The notes under the pieces are model-generated. The model had not been told where the DNA came from, ran no database searches, and worked only from the letters and a program-made list of their open reading frames with translations. The position numbers and the translations under genes were made by a program. A stretch of DNA of 64,000 nt from contig JAQGDQ010000104.1 in the NCBI GenBank assembly GCA_030141605.1, forward strand, positions 472,001 to 536,000. Reading direction: 5' to 3'. This document shows positions 1 to 31,117 of this stretch, in pieces; position 1 is the first letter of the stretch, and each line of letters opens with the position of its first letter. The stretch comes from Tubiluchus corallicola. Taxonomy: Eukaryota; Priapulida; Priapulimorpha; Priapulimorphida; Tubiluchidae.

Positions 1-839
1 AAAGCTAGAACTTGGAAATCGCAACTGCAATATATGCATGGCGTTTTGTTAGGTGCTAGGGGAAGGATAAAAGAGATGTGCAGTGAAAAGAGATGACATG
101 GCGGTAAAATAAGGGTGTAAGTAAGTAATGGGAGTAGAAGAGAAGAAAAAAGCTGACAATTATAAAAACAAATGAAGAAATGATTAAAATGCGATATGCA
201 CTTTATGCTACGCAGGACATTTTTAAAACTTCGTTCATTTATATTGCATAATTTATTACACACGGTCATTCATAATCATGCTGCAGCCGTTAAATTGTGA
301 AAGTGAATATTTTAAGTTCCTACAACTTTTTGCAAATACGAGATTTTTTCTCTGTGACGTAAGTGGCTTGTGTATAAACCACAAAAAAAGTCGTGAATTT
401 TGTAGGAAGAGATTTCTTATTTCATCATCACCACTCGTGATGCATTCCATGCAAAGATGAGTTATGCTGATGTAAGAAATTGTAAGGCTATGGCAGTCTC
501 TGTAAAAAACAGTTGGAGTGCACTGGTGCATAAAAGCTTCTTAGCTGGAATGACTCAAGGCCCCCTTTGAATTGCGGTGACCGGGCGTGTTCGCTTAGAC
601 GCAGGCATGCTGTCTGCGATTGTGCTTACGAAATCGGAGATGAACGTAGTTACCCGAACCACGTCTGCGTCGGAGCTTCATTTTCTCTGTCTGTTTACAT
701 TTTCGTGACCCTGAGATACATGAGGGTGTGTGCGCTGTTGTCGTTTTTTTGTGTAATTTAACGCCCAGGTGAATTTGTTTGATTAGTGAACGTTCAGTTT
801 TAGTGATGGTGTGAATTAATTTATCTCTTGCTTTGATTA
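1..839. other. Gene-free stretch with a GC-richer patch
   Basis: No coding exon could be supported here. Short open frames on both strands lack splice sites or recognisable protein. About 565-760 is richer in GC and CpG than its surroundings. It could be a promoter or non-coding first exon of the gene at 2,687, but no direct signal proves this. Confidence 0.4.
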
Positions 840-1055
840 TTGCATAAGGGCAAGTAAGTAAGTAAGTATCTTTATTTATCACTCTCTTTACAAGAAAAAC
901 ACAGTATGAAACGATAAATTGATGATATGATATAAAGTGACAAGATTATTAAATCTATAAATTATCTGAGTTAATGATGTTTATCTGATTGGTGAAAGGG
1001 TGGCGAAAAACTAAAAGTTACCAAAGTCAACCACCACATAGGCAGTTTCGTACAA
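840..1055 (-). mobile_element. LINE-like 3' tail (copy 1)
   Basis: A four-base microsatellite (GTAA repeated) is followed by a T-rich stretch, then by a block reading GGGTGGCGAAAAACTAAAAG. The same order occurs at 55,335-55,490. Simple-repeat tails next to a shared unique block are typical of 3' ends of 5'-truncated LINEs inserted on the minus strand. No reverse transcriptase remains in this copy. Confidence 0.55.
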
Positions 1056-2640
1056 CGGATAACTTATTAATCCAAAACAGTCACAGAGGAGGCGATGTCG
1101 CAAATTTGTCTTTTTTTGTTCATGTTTAATTAATTTTAACAGCAGTTCATGATATTATTATCATCGAAATCTGATATCTTGAATGCTGACTTTGTTGCTA
1201 TGGTAACAGAACTCGGAGTTGAACTGAAGGTGTGTGAGGTCGATGGTTATACTAGTGTACGGCTGTACGCTGTCTGTTCTTTTCAATAAATACGAATTTC
1301 ATTTTGCAAGCCATAATTAATGAGAGACGTTATTCACGTACCAATTTATTTTTTGCCTTATTTCAACGTTTGCATTTGTAATTGGATTAACACTTACGAG
1401 CATCAGCCGTAATTTATTTGTGCCACGTACTTTATGTACTAGGCACACGGCACACCAGAAAGCACTCAAAGTCAGTGCCCATTCAACTAGATGTTTTTAT
1501 ATGACTGGAGCCTGACTCATCATCAAGGATAAATCAGGTTTTCAAGGTAATATACTTCAATATCCCAATATATAGATAAACCTGATTCTCAGTTCTATTA
1601 TTTACATGATAATTTATTTTTGACTGTCTAAGAATTATGCTTGTGTATATTTCAGTTGCCATTGTTCTTATATTTTTGTTGTCAGATTTTTATTTTCAGT
1701 TCTTGTTTGATTTTTTTTATTATGCACTTATTATTACTGTGTATGAATTGTATTAACACGTTATAAGCATATCAATTTAATGTCATTCGTAACGATTAAA
1801 TCTTTATTATAAGCAGTGCAACACTAATACACTGTTGCATAGCGCTTATAAAAATGTTCATGACTAGACAAAGGGCAGCTGACTAGATCTTTCGCTGCCC
1901 TTTCTTCACATATTTTGTTTCCAAATTAATTGTATTATAACTGTGCATGTGTTGCAAGATAAATAAAAAAGATTATAGATTATTATAGATTGTAAACCAC
2001 TGAACCAACAGAAGTGTTTCAGCTATGTTCGAATGAATGCCATTCAATGCAATATTAACATTGCATACTTGATTTTAACATTGCATATTTGGATATCACA
2101 GTCACCATGTGTCCCAGGAGATGCAATACCTGTTATTGCCTTCCCATTACTGTATCTTCTACATACAAACTTCGTTTTTAACCGAATGGTACCTGAACTA
2201 TTGACTATTTTGTTCAAATTAATTAAATCAAAGATGTCACAGTGTTGGAACTTACTGATGAACTGCATAAAGTACATCTTTACTTGTATATAATAATGGC
2301 AAACTACAAATAACACACACACTAGGCAAATCTTTTCAAGCATGGAGACTTCTTTCCAGACTTCTTATCAATATTAAGAAGTTTATAATTACTATAAAAG
2401 TGTATAAAATGCAATTTCTAGTCGCAAATGTAATATTTCACTCATGTTATACAACATGTATGCAGTAAATTTTACTCAACAAATTTCTCCTGGAACCATT
2501 TAATATATAAGTGCTTGCACTAGATTAGAGCTAACTATTTGTGCAATGTATGTACAATAACATGAAAACATTTCGCTAGACTTCTAGTATGTAATGTAGT
2601 TGTAATTTGGAGTGATAATTATGAAATGTTTTGTTTTTTA
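1056..2640. other. No coding gene; probable 5' intron of the b561 gene
   Basis: I see no exon with protein similarity. The stretch ends in a good splice acceptor (T-run then AG at 2,639-2,640), 46 bases before the start codon of the next gene, so much of it is probably an intron in that gene's 5' UTR. This is inference; the upstream non-coding exon was not identified. Confidence 0.4.
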
Positions 2641-2686
2641 GGCTTGGTATCCATAAAAGAAGCCGTCAGTGCGGTCATTACTGAAA

Positions 2687-4033
2687 ATGGAGGTGATGAT
2701 ACGTGTTTTGCTTGTTGTGCCTCTGCTTGACATTATTTGTCTGCTGGCACAACCAATAAACTGGAATGAGTGTGGAAAGACTAAGGGGTGTTTTTTTAGC
2801 CCAAAAACCTGTAATTCCGAAACCTCCTGCAAATACCTACTCACCTATCAAGAGATTGGATCTCGCATCAGCTTTGAGATGAGTGGCATTGTTGATTTTC
2901 CATTACAAAGCACTTATGTTGCCGTTGCCTTCTCGGACGACAAACTAATGGACAAGGACAGTGTCATTGAATGTGTTCACAACATTAGTACTGGTAAAGT
3001 GAATGTATTTCCATCGTACGATACACTGAACAAAGAAAACAGTCGCATTAATATATCGCTGGTAGATGCAGGGCTTATTCTGCTGAACTCAGTTTACAGT
3101 AACAGCATTATCCGCTGCCGTTTCACTCGCGAGAAAGTAGTTGATCATGAGCTTATCTATGATCTTAACAAGGAATGGTATCTGCAAATGGCCAATGGCC
3201 TTGCATCATCATCAAATATAGGCATACATTTGCTTGACCCTTTGCCAGTTGTGTCAGATGACCGCGTCAGCGTTTTGGGTTTTGGAATTAGCGAAGCGAC
3301 AACTAGCTCTCGTGCAATGGCTGTCACACACGGTTGTCTGATGGTTATTGCTTGGGTATTCTTTGTGTCGCTTGGAACATTTACAGCACTATACTACAAG
3401 GAGGGCTGGGAAGAGAAAGCGCTTGACTTAGCAGTAAGACTTCAGGTTCACCGCAGATGTATGGAAATTGCTTGGACGTGTTCCCTTTGTGCAACCATTC
3501 TCATCATTATCAAAGTTTCTGGGTGGGTGACTATACAAGGCGATTCATTCTCTCACTCTGTTGTAGGCATAATTGCCAGCTGTTTGGGCTTTTTACAGCC
3601 ATTCATTGTCTGCCGGTGTCGGCCTGGTTCTGAAGATCACCCCTGGTTTAATTGGATACACAGGAGTATTGGTGCCATGGCTCATATTTTTGCTGTTACA
3701 GCCATCTTTCTAGCTTTTGGGTTCATGTACAATAGGAATGCGTTGCCTTTTTACATGTTTTACATCATGGGTGCTTATGTTGTATGGCAGTTGTTGAGTG
3801 AAATCGTCCGAGACACTCATGCATACTGCATCGCCAAGAAATGTAACAGATCAGCAAATATTACTTTGCAACCAGCGAACCAAGAAGCATTTACCGTAGC
3901 CGAAGATACGCCAAGATATTCAAAGGATTTTGGATTTCAGACACTTCTGCTGCTGTTCTACGCAATTGTTCTTCTTGCACTTACCATTGCCATCATTGTT
4001 CTACTTATTTTGAAGTGGGGAAAAACTTACTAG
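2687..4033 (+). CDS. DOMON / cytochrome b561 ferric-chelate reductase-like protein (FRRS1-like)
   Basis: Predicted membrane oxidoreductase of 448 aa passing electrons across a membrane through two b-type haems; the FRRS1 family reduces ferric iron. Seen: signal peptide (residues 1-22, hydrophobic, ending before QPINW), a DOMON-like ectodomain (about 40-190), then a b561 core with the four expected haem-ligand histidines at 215, 255, 290 and 325, one per helix, a fifth helix, and a sixth C-terminal helix just before the stop. I chose the ATG at 2,687 (context GAAAATGG); the open frame extends 18 bases upstream but begins with GTG. The CDS has no intron, although a splice acceptor lies at 2,640 in the 5' UTR. 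There is no reelin domain, unlike vertebrate FRRS1. The family call is firm; substrate and compartment are inferred. Confidence 0.9.
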   Translation: MEVMIRVLLVVPLLDIICLLAQPINWNECGKTKGCFFSPKTCNSETSCKYLLTYQEIGSRISFEMSGIVDFPLQSTYVAVAFSDDKLMDKDSVIECVHNISTGKVNVFPSYDTLNKENSRINISLVDAGLILLNSVYSNSIIRCRFTREKVVDHELIYDLNKEWYLQMANGLASSSNIGIHLLDPLPVVSDDRVSVLGFGISEATTSSRAMAVTHGCLMVIAWVFFVSLGTFTALYYKEGWEEKALDLAVRLQVHRRCMEIAWTCSLCATILIIIKVSGWVTIQGDSFSHSVVGIIASCLGFLQPFIVCRCRPGSEDHPWFNWIHRSIGAMAHIFAVTAIFLAFGFMYNRNALPFYMFYIMGAYVVWQLLSEIVRDTHAYCIAKKCNRSANITLQPANQEAFTVAEDTPRYSKDFGFQTLLLLFYAIVLLALTIAIIVLLILKWGKTY

Positions 4034-4131
4034 TCTACAAGTAGATGTTGGTTATCTAGTTAGAATGTATCATGTATCATTGTGATTTAAATAAGCATTG
4101 TTTAATTTGATTTTATAAGAATATGTATGTT

Positions 4132-4700
4132 AGGTGGTAAGCCTTATAAGTGCAACAGATGTTGTATATACGAAAGAAATGACTTCTAATGAGTGCTGTA
4201 CCATTTTGTCTGGCATGCAAAAACTTGCGTAGCAGAGAGGTCTTATAGAAGTGACGAATATAATAAAAGTCTAGGCTGTCTTGTCACATATACAATGAAA
4301 GAAGCTCGTAAATACTAAGTGTAGCACTTAACTGGTTTTATTGTACATTGTCAATGCAAAAAAGGAACCATGTAAGTCTGATAAATTTTCTAATAATGTT
4401 TCATTACCTCAGATACACTTGTCAAACATGAGGGGATATATACAAACAAAAACCTTTGAACTCACTACAAATTTGATATAATATGTAATAGATGTTTTGC
4501 CACTTCATGCTTTCTTGTTATGCATTTAAAAACTTACACAGGTGCAAAACCTTTTGAATGTAACGTGTATAAGAAATACTTTGTATTTTAAGCTATGTTA
4601 CACATGGATCAAAAACTCTTCACCTGATTACTATCAGAATTACAAGTAGAAAAATGTGAGGCATGTAGCGATTAATATTATGCAGTTTCTGTGTAAAAAC
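4132..4700 (+). pseudogene. Decayed C2H2 zinc-finger array
   Basis: Several frames contain broken zinc-finger pieces in the right order: a linker-plus-finger start GGKPYKCNRCC (4,135), YRSDEYNKS (about 4,245), CKSDKFSNN (about 4,375) and the best finger CNRCFATSCFLVMHLKTYTG, directly followed by AKPFEC (4,485-4,565). A last KCEAC piece is near 4,651. Stops and frameshifts separate them and several Cys/His ligands are lost. This is a dead polydactyl C2H2 gene fragment, on the same strand as the b561 gene and 100 bases after its stop. No intact parent is in the window. Confidence 0.75.
4262..4267 (+). terminator. Candidate polyadenylation signal of the b561 gene
   Basis: AATAAA occurs 229 bases after the stop codon. 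It lies inside the zinc-finger pseudogene, so transcripts of the b561 gene may carry part of that relic in their 3' UTR. A second AATAAA sits near 4,815. Confidence 0.4.
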
Positions 4701-5059
4701 ATCTCAAAGAAAGGCCACCGCCTTTTACCTGTCAAGTTCTTGGTTATTTCTCTGGTTTTTGGCAGTCTCATCACACCTGATTAGGTGGTGGAATATAACA
4801 ATTCAGATCAATTCAGAATAAAGGCTGTTAATAAAGATGTGCCCAGCTCGAACTAGCTGTGATTCGAATCTGATGTTTACTGCAGTGACAAAATGCGCAT
4901 TATTTGAATATCTTGCTTCTTGTCCAATAAGAAATTTTTTAAATTTATTTGTTATGGAGATGAATGGAATTACTGCTGTCGAATGTGTCTTGACGTCCTG
5001 TCTTGAAAAAAGGTGGAAAAGGGCTTATCGTGAGTGGGAAATTTTTTTATGTGAATGGG

Positions 5060-5600
5060 TGTTTTTCAAGCCAGAGGTCGTAAATTGGGCAGACAAATGG
5101 CAACTGAAAATCATCACACACAAGTGCGCAGTAATTATTGGTCATCAAAACCCACATTACCAGTATCTTTTATGCAATAGTAGATTAGCAGAAAATGTTG
5201 ACTGTCGTGAATTGGGTGTTACAATTTATTTTAATTTGAAGTTCGGAAAGTACTGCAGCGAACATTATAAAATTATAAACTTGTTTTTTTTATGTTTTTA
5301 AACTAAAAATACCTTAGCTTTGATCACGGCCTGTAAGTCGTATGTCCGACTATTGCTTGAATATAATACGCCTGTATAAAATCCTCATGAAAAAACTTTA
5401 ATTGATGTTATTAAACAAATTCAAAAATATTTAAATTGAATAAAAATTATTGTAGGTTGAATATAGTTAAGCTTTTCTTTTCTGATACAGTTGTTTAAAT
5501 TTGGAACTCTACCACAAGAAATTGTAGATGATAACTCTGTAAAAGTATTTCATTCAAACTAAAAAAATTAAAATGAACTATTGCAAATTTAGTTGCAACT
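5060..5600 (+). mobile_element. Degenerate LINE reverse-transcriptase C-terminal fragment
   Basis: The end of a 154-codon open frame (to 5,301) reads as the palm/thumb region of a non-LTR reverse transcriptase: WADKWQLKI, then ELGVTIYFNLKF. After one stop the similarity goes on with SYVRLLLEYNTPV (about 5,340) and GTLPQEIVDDNSVKVFH (about 5,505). The catalytic part is missing. Not a host gene. Confidence 0.75.
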
Positions 5601-6239
5601 AATAGTTTTAAGGCGCCTGTAAGAGCTTCTAGCCTTGCCGCTCCATTCAACTATCTGTTAATTTACATATACGATTACGATTTTATTTTTGTGCAGTGTT
5701 TTTTCTGTAATTTTATTTTTGTGTTGAAGGAATAAATACAAAATACTTTTAAGCGTATTTGCTGCTAAATGAAGAGAGACCATATTGTACGCGTGTGTAA
5801 CTCCTAAGCGCGATTTAATCATCGAATTGATAGGGACTTTTTGGTAGCCGGTAAATACACATTCACAACTCAAATATATATATATATATTTAGATTGTGT
5901 ACGATGACCGTTTCCGTTGCAATTCGTCATCCTCCATTAAAATTAGTTGTGCTTGGTAGTAAATGTTACTTTACTGTTTGTGAATTGTAAAGCGCTCTCA
6001 GACCTGCCAACCGTTTCATGCAAAAGTGAGAGTGAAATGTTGGAAAATAATAAAGTTAGATGACACCTAAATCTAAACAAAACAATACAATTAATCAGTA
6101 ATTATGATTATTATATATATTTTCAAATAGGGGCCTTATTGACAGGGGAATTTGACCAAGGTTAGTGAGTAAAGTTAAAAAAAACTGAGAGTATGGAGAG
6201 ATAAATAAGTATCAAAAAAGTGTAATATAGAAAATTTAA
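5601..6239. other. No gene seen
   Basis: AT-rich sequence with a short TA microsatellite near 5,875-5,890. No exon, RNA gene or clear transposon end found. The right part may be the 3' UTR of the LINE on the minus strand. Confidence 0.4.
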
Positions 6240-7893
6240 GAGAAAAAGTAAGTATAAGAAAGAGCAACAATTACTTAGGAGATGAGAAGAAAAAAAAAAC
6301 TTGCTAGCTTGCTTATTAGTCTTACAAGTTATGTATTACAGGTATATTCATTTAGTAAGAATTTTGTGTATTTTTTGGAAGCAGAAAATAAGCTACCTCC
6401 AAAGGTATCTTTTGGCAACGAGTTCCATAATTTAACTCCTCGTGATTTTAAGCTATTGAAACCATGTCGGGTAAAAAATCTCTCCACAAAATACTGTTCA
6501 TTAGAAGCAGCTCTTGTGGAGTAGGAATGTATATCAGAAACATTAGTGAAATATTCACTAAAAAGTTCGGGTAATAAACCAGCATTGAATTTATACATAA
6601 ATTTGAACAACTCAAGATTGTAAATATCTCTTACTTTTAAAATTTGTAATTTTGCGAACGATGGTGTAGCATGATCATATTTGCGAGCAAAAGTTATTAA
6701 TTTTACTATTTTGTTTTGTTGTGTCTGTATTAATTTTTGAATTGATGCAAAAGCCGTACCCCATGTTAAGATGGAATATTGTAAATAAGGGAAAACTAAC
6801 GAATTATATAGAAGTTTCAGAATATATTGGTCAACGTGGTGCCTTACTTTTAAAATTATTCCGGTAATTCGACTTAATTTGTATGTTATGTGTTTTATAT
6901 GTGGTTCCCATGTTAATTTATTATCAATGAGTAGGCCCAAGTATTTGATGTTGTCTGTTTCTTCAATTTTGTGTTTGTTTATTATAATATGAAATTTTGG
7001 ATTATTAGCATTGTTAATTTGCTTATTGTTGATTATCATAAATTTGGTTTTTTTGTAGTTAATTGATAGCTGGTTTGCCCTCATCCACAGGTCTATTTTT
7101 TTCATTTCGTCATTAACAGATTTTTGCAGATTATTTATATTGGAGTCAGACATGAACAAATTAGTGTCATCGGCAAATATTCGGGTTCGAAAGTTGCTGC
7201 ATGTGGGAAGATCGTTAATATAAATTAAGAATAGAAGAGGTCCTAAATTAGAGCCTTGTGGCACTCCACACGATATGTGTTTATAGTCTGATGATACATT
7301 GTTAATAGATATGAATTGTTTTCTGTTAGTTAGATATGACTGAATTAGTTGCAAAGGTAGACCTCTGATGCCATAATGGTTTAATTTGGCTATTAGTATA
7401 CTATGCTGTACGGTATCAAAAGCTTTTGATAAGTCTAAAAATATTCCGCAATTCAGTAATTTTTTGTCAGTATCTAGAGAGATCGTGTCTATTAATTCGG
7501 ATACAGCAAGGGCAGTTGAATAATTTTTTCTGAAACCAAACTGGTATTTACTTAGGATATTACTTTTCACAACAAACTGGTATAATCTCTTGTAAATTAG
7601 CCTCTCAAAAACTTTTGATACTGGTGATAAGAGAGATATTGGTCTGTAATTGCCAGGTTCATGTGGAGAGCCAGTTTTATATAAAGGAATAACTTTTGCT
7701 ATTTTTAATATATTTGGAAAAGTTCCAGCATTAACCGATTTATTAAACAGTAATGTGAGTATTGGTGAAATAATTTGACTTGCAGATTTAAAAAAAGATA
7801 TTGGTATATTTTGTGGTCCTGGTGATTTGTTTGAATTAAGTGTGTTTAAAAGTGTGCATGTTTCATTTTCAGTAATAGGATTAATGAAAAAAG
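6240..7893 (-). mobile_element. 5'-truncated non-LTR retrotransposon (LINE, jockey/CR1-like) with open reverse transcriptase
   Basis: An uninterrupted minus-strand frame runs from about 7,890 to the stop at 6,329 (over 510 codons). In order: fingers motif SPGPQNIPI, then PGNYRPISLL, YQFGFRKNYST, FLDLSKAFDTV, GVPQGSNLGPLLFLIYINDL, the catalytic FADD box (about 7,170), and a long thumb ending in LWNSLPK. The endonuclease and ORF1 are absent, so the copy is 5'-truncated, as usual for target-primed reverse transcription. The lack of stops in what remains suggests a fairly recent insertion. Listed as a mobile element, not a host gene. Confidence 0.93.
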
Positions 7894-8949
7894 AATTTCA
7901 GTTCACTTTGTCATTATGTGTCATATATATATATATATGTCATAGAAATACGTTCTTTTGTATACAGGAAACAGCTCAATAGCAGCTAAAAATATTTTTC
8001 ATCAAGGAATGCTATTGAGTAATGTTCAAAATGCAGTAATGCACAAAAAGCTATTAATTGTGTCTTGATTGGTGATGATGGCATAGGAAGTCGGGTGGTT
8101 TTACAAACTTGAGTGTGAAGTTGTGGAGTGTGCGACACTTGGAATTTGACATGTGTTTGCTGTACATGTGAAAGACTTAAAATGCACATGCCTAATTCCT
8201 GAGAGTTTGGCAAGTCTGTGCTCTGTGACATGGTGGTGTACTGCACAATACATAGATAAAATAGTTCTAAGCTTAATTGCAAGTAAAATAAAGACATTAT
8301 CAATAAGAGGATTTCTTGAAGTAGCAGGAGTAAACTGATTGTGCCGTCTATACCTTCAACAGCTGCGGTGGTAAAGTACTGGTAAAGAACTGATAATTTT
8401 AGTTCAGCTAAATCCACTTTAATCATTTCGTGACACTACGTGTGCCCTCTCTATGCCCAAACTTTGCCATATTCCGCCTCGTGGTACATGGTGCTGCTGC
8501 AATGACAAGGTTCTATTGGCACTAGAGCACATGGTGAGGCAATGCAGTGGAGGAGTACATAAGACGAAGCCAGAACTATCGAGTTGAGGTTTGCCTGTAT
8601 GGGAACAAGGAGGCAGTACATAGCACCGCAGTACACAGGGATGTAAAGCAAGTGCGAACATTCCACGTAGTATTTCATTTCGAAGACTGATGAATAATAA
8701 GTGTTCATTATGTAGCCCTGACTTGCAAATTTTAACAGCGAGTGAAAACAGTTGCTAAAAGAGGACACAAACTGCAAAAAAAATTGAAGAGGCTAACGAG
8801 CAGGTGTTGAAAAAACTGAATTGCGGTGTGAAAATTTTAACTTTTATCTGCAAAATTGGCTGGTGGCAGCAAGTTGTTTTACTTGCTGTTCATTTCTCTC
8901 TACTTTGACGCAAGGTGCTAGTCTGACGTGCCAGAATTAAAGGACAATC
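7894..8949. other. No confident gene; possible fossil coding block at 8,450-8,690
   Basis: A TA microsatellite lies at 7,926-7,938. The plus strand at about 8,545-8,685 has a short amino-acid-rich stretch (NAVEEYIRRSQNYRVEV) after two stops, without splice sites. It could be a relic of a transposon or gene. Nothing else is recognised. Confidence 0.3.
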
Positions 8950-9677
8950 TTAACCCTTAGCCGACCAATGGATTTTTATATTACAATACAGACCAAGAAG
9001 GTTAAAAAACTACCCAAGAAAATTTTGCTTAATATGTGTTACTAACTGGACAGAATGACCAACTGGTAATTGAGGTGCACCTATTAGTGTACAAAACCAA
9101 GTTCTGTGGCAAGTTGGCATAGATATATGAGGGCACCAGCAATAAGAAGTGGCTTTGACTTCACTTGCTGGATCTAATAAAGCTTTATCTTCATCAGGTT
9201 CAAGCTTAGTTACCTGTACAGCTAAAGTTCCCGCTATATTACTAAATAAAGAATGTTCACAAACTTTAATATGAAATTTCCTTTGCCGATCATTAGAAAA
9301 ATCTCTTTGTAAAACTGTAGGCCGAATTGGAGTTTGCAGTACTTCTCGGTTTTAAAAGTAAACACATGGTGCTGCCAGAAAGAAAAATACTGCAAAGTAA
9401 ATTCCAAAATTTTGCCTACATAAAAGACCAAGTGGGTAATAAGCTACCCACATAAGGTACTATCTGGCACTCGTGCTTTGTAAAAAAGTGTGAATAATAC
9501 TTTTCAACAAAACCAAAGTATGAATAATACTTTTCAACAAAACCAAGGCATAACAAATCGAAAAATATTTAATCACTACTAGTTTGAAAAATTTTCATTG
9601 TGTGCTTCAATATAAAAAAATGTGAGCAAACATTCCGAGTGTAATTTTTTACCCCGCCTTGGTCTGCTAAGGGTTAA
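8950..9677. mobile_element. Non-autonomous piggyBac-like element flanked by TTAA
   Basis: The left end reads TTAA then CCCTTAGCCGACCAATGG (from 8,950). The right end reads CCTTGGTCTGCTAAGGG then TTAA (to 9,677). The termini are inverted repeats inside a TTAA target duplication, the hallmark of piggyBac superfamily insertions. The 720-bp interior has no transposase. It contains a two-copy 30-bp direct repeat at about 9,490-9,550 (GAATAATACTTTTCAACAAA). Confidence 0.75.
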
Positions 9678-9939
9678 ACCTGATGCAACAGGTTTAATTT
9701 TTTCCGCTTATATTTGGTCTTTTTCATTATTTTCAGACATTTTATAGTTTTCTCCTAGTGACATTTTGACTGATTGTCTGTTGAGTTGATTGTTCAAAAA
9801 TATTTATTGCAAAGGAGCATGGGCCATCTTTCACAATTTTCAAAATAAGTAATTTTGCTCGTTTATAAAACTTTTATTTAGTAATACCGCGAGGGATATA
9901 TTATATCTAATTTGTCCCATCAAATTTACCTGATAAATA

Positions 9940-10262
9940 TATATGAAAAGACACTAAATTAGAAAGTCTAAAAAATTTTCTACACTTCTTTTGGGATTTG
10001 AACCCAGTCCTTCTGCTTTCCGGATCACTAACCTAACCGCTACACCACAGAGACACTCTTACTTGAGAATTTACTGTACAAGCTACTAGTGATCTATCAG
10101 TGTGGAATCACAGTCGTCACTGTATCGAGACATTACATAATCAATCCTTAAATACACGAAAGTAATACTAAATTGGAAAGACTAAAAATTGTTTGCACTT
10201 CTGCTCGGATTTTAACCCAGTCCTTCTGCTTTTCGGGCAGCTATGCTAAAGGACAATCTTGA
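9940..10262 (-). mobile_element. tRNA-derived SINE, two copies in tandem
   Basis: On the minus strand 10,054-9,985 is a tRNA-like head: A box TGGTGTAGCGG, B box GGTTCAAATCC. The ends cannot form an acceptor stem, so it is not a working tRNA. A second, more worn head is at about 10,240-10,197 (B-box region GGGTTAAAATCC). Both heads are followed by the same tail block (AGACTTTCTAATTTAGT-like on the minus strand), which makes them SINE copies, not isolated pseudo-tRNAs. Confidence 0.65.
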
Positions 10263-10394
10263 AGGGCATATGGTAATTGGTCTTTTATATATCTTTAGTT
10301 TTGTAAAAAAATAATGTATTATTATTATTCTAGCCATACAGATCATGTCACGCTGTTATATTGTTGACGGATTTGGCTGTTAAGAACAGTAAGC

Positions 10395-30348
<19,954 letters not shown>

Positions 30349-30743
30349 TATTAGTACAATATTTAATTCAATTTAATAGATAAATTGTTATAAATTAATT
30401 TCACTTTTCTGTACAGAAGTACTGATGCAAGAAGATAACATACAAAATAATTCGATATACATACAGGTATGTGGTGGTGTCGGTTGCAGGTATAACCGTG
30501 GTGTGTTCAGACCTCTTGTAACAGCAAAATGTCTGAGAAAACGACCCGTGTAGTACATCAATGCATATTCGTGAGTTCCACATTATGTGGCTGTTTGGGA
30601 AACCAGGAACGTTTCTTTAACAGGAAAGACTGTCATCAAATAGCTTGAATTATGACAGAGGTGAATTAACTTAGAATTGCAGACGTTTTCATGTTGAAGG
30701 TGAAGATGTGTTAGTGGTTTGGTGTATATTTCTTATTGTTTAA

Positions 30744-30749
30744 AATAAA
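30744..30749 (+). terminator. Candidate RECQL polyadenylation signal
   Basis: AATAAA about 400 bases after the RECQL stop. The convergent gene ends at 31,118 on the other strand, leaving about 370 bases between. Confidence 0.5.
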
Positions 30750-31117
30750 TACCATCGAAATGTCTAAGCAAGCAGTTTGTATAATTATTACAGATAACAA
30801 TAGAACACTGACATCATTCGTAGTTCAGTAAAAATATAAGCTGTTAATTGAGGAAATGGAGGAATACGGTTCAGCTTTCAACGAAACTCCTGGTACTATG
30901 TTCGTTTTCAAAAACCCTGGTCAATCGTTTGGTAAATAACCTGTTGGTATTATGAAATTCACTTGATGATGTACACTGTATCAAAAAGTTTAAGAAACCA
31001 CCTCTATTTTGATCAAGTGCTTCTAATATGTTGGTTAGACTGGTTCAGTGTCATATTTCACATTTGATTCCAACGTAGGTCATATAAATCTGATCTCGGG
31101 GTTTTTATAGTCTGTTC

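Noticed and set aside
4837-5301. 154-codon frame as a host gene
   Set aside because: Its second half is clearly reverse-transcriptase-like and the similarity continues past the stop, so it is a LINE relic.
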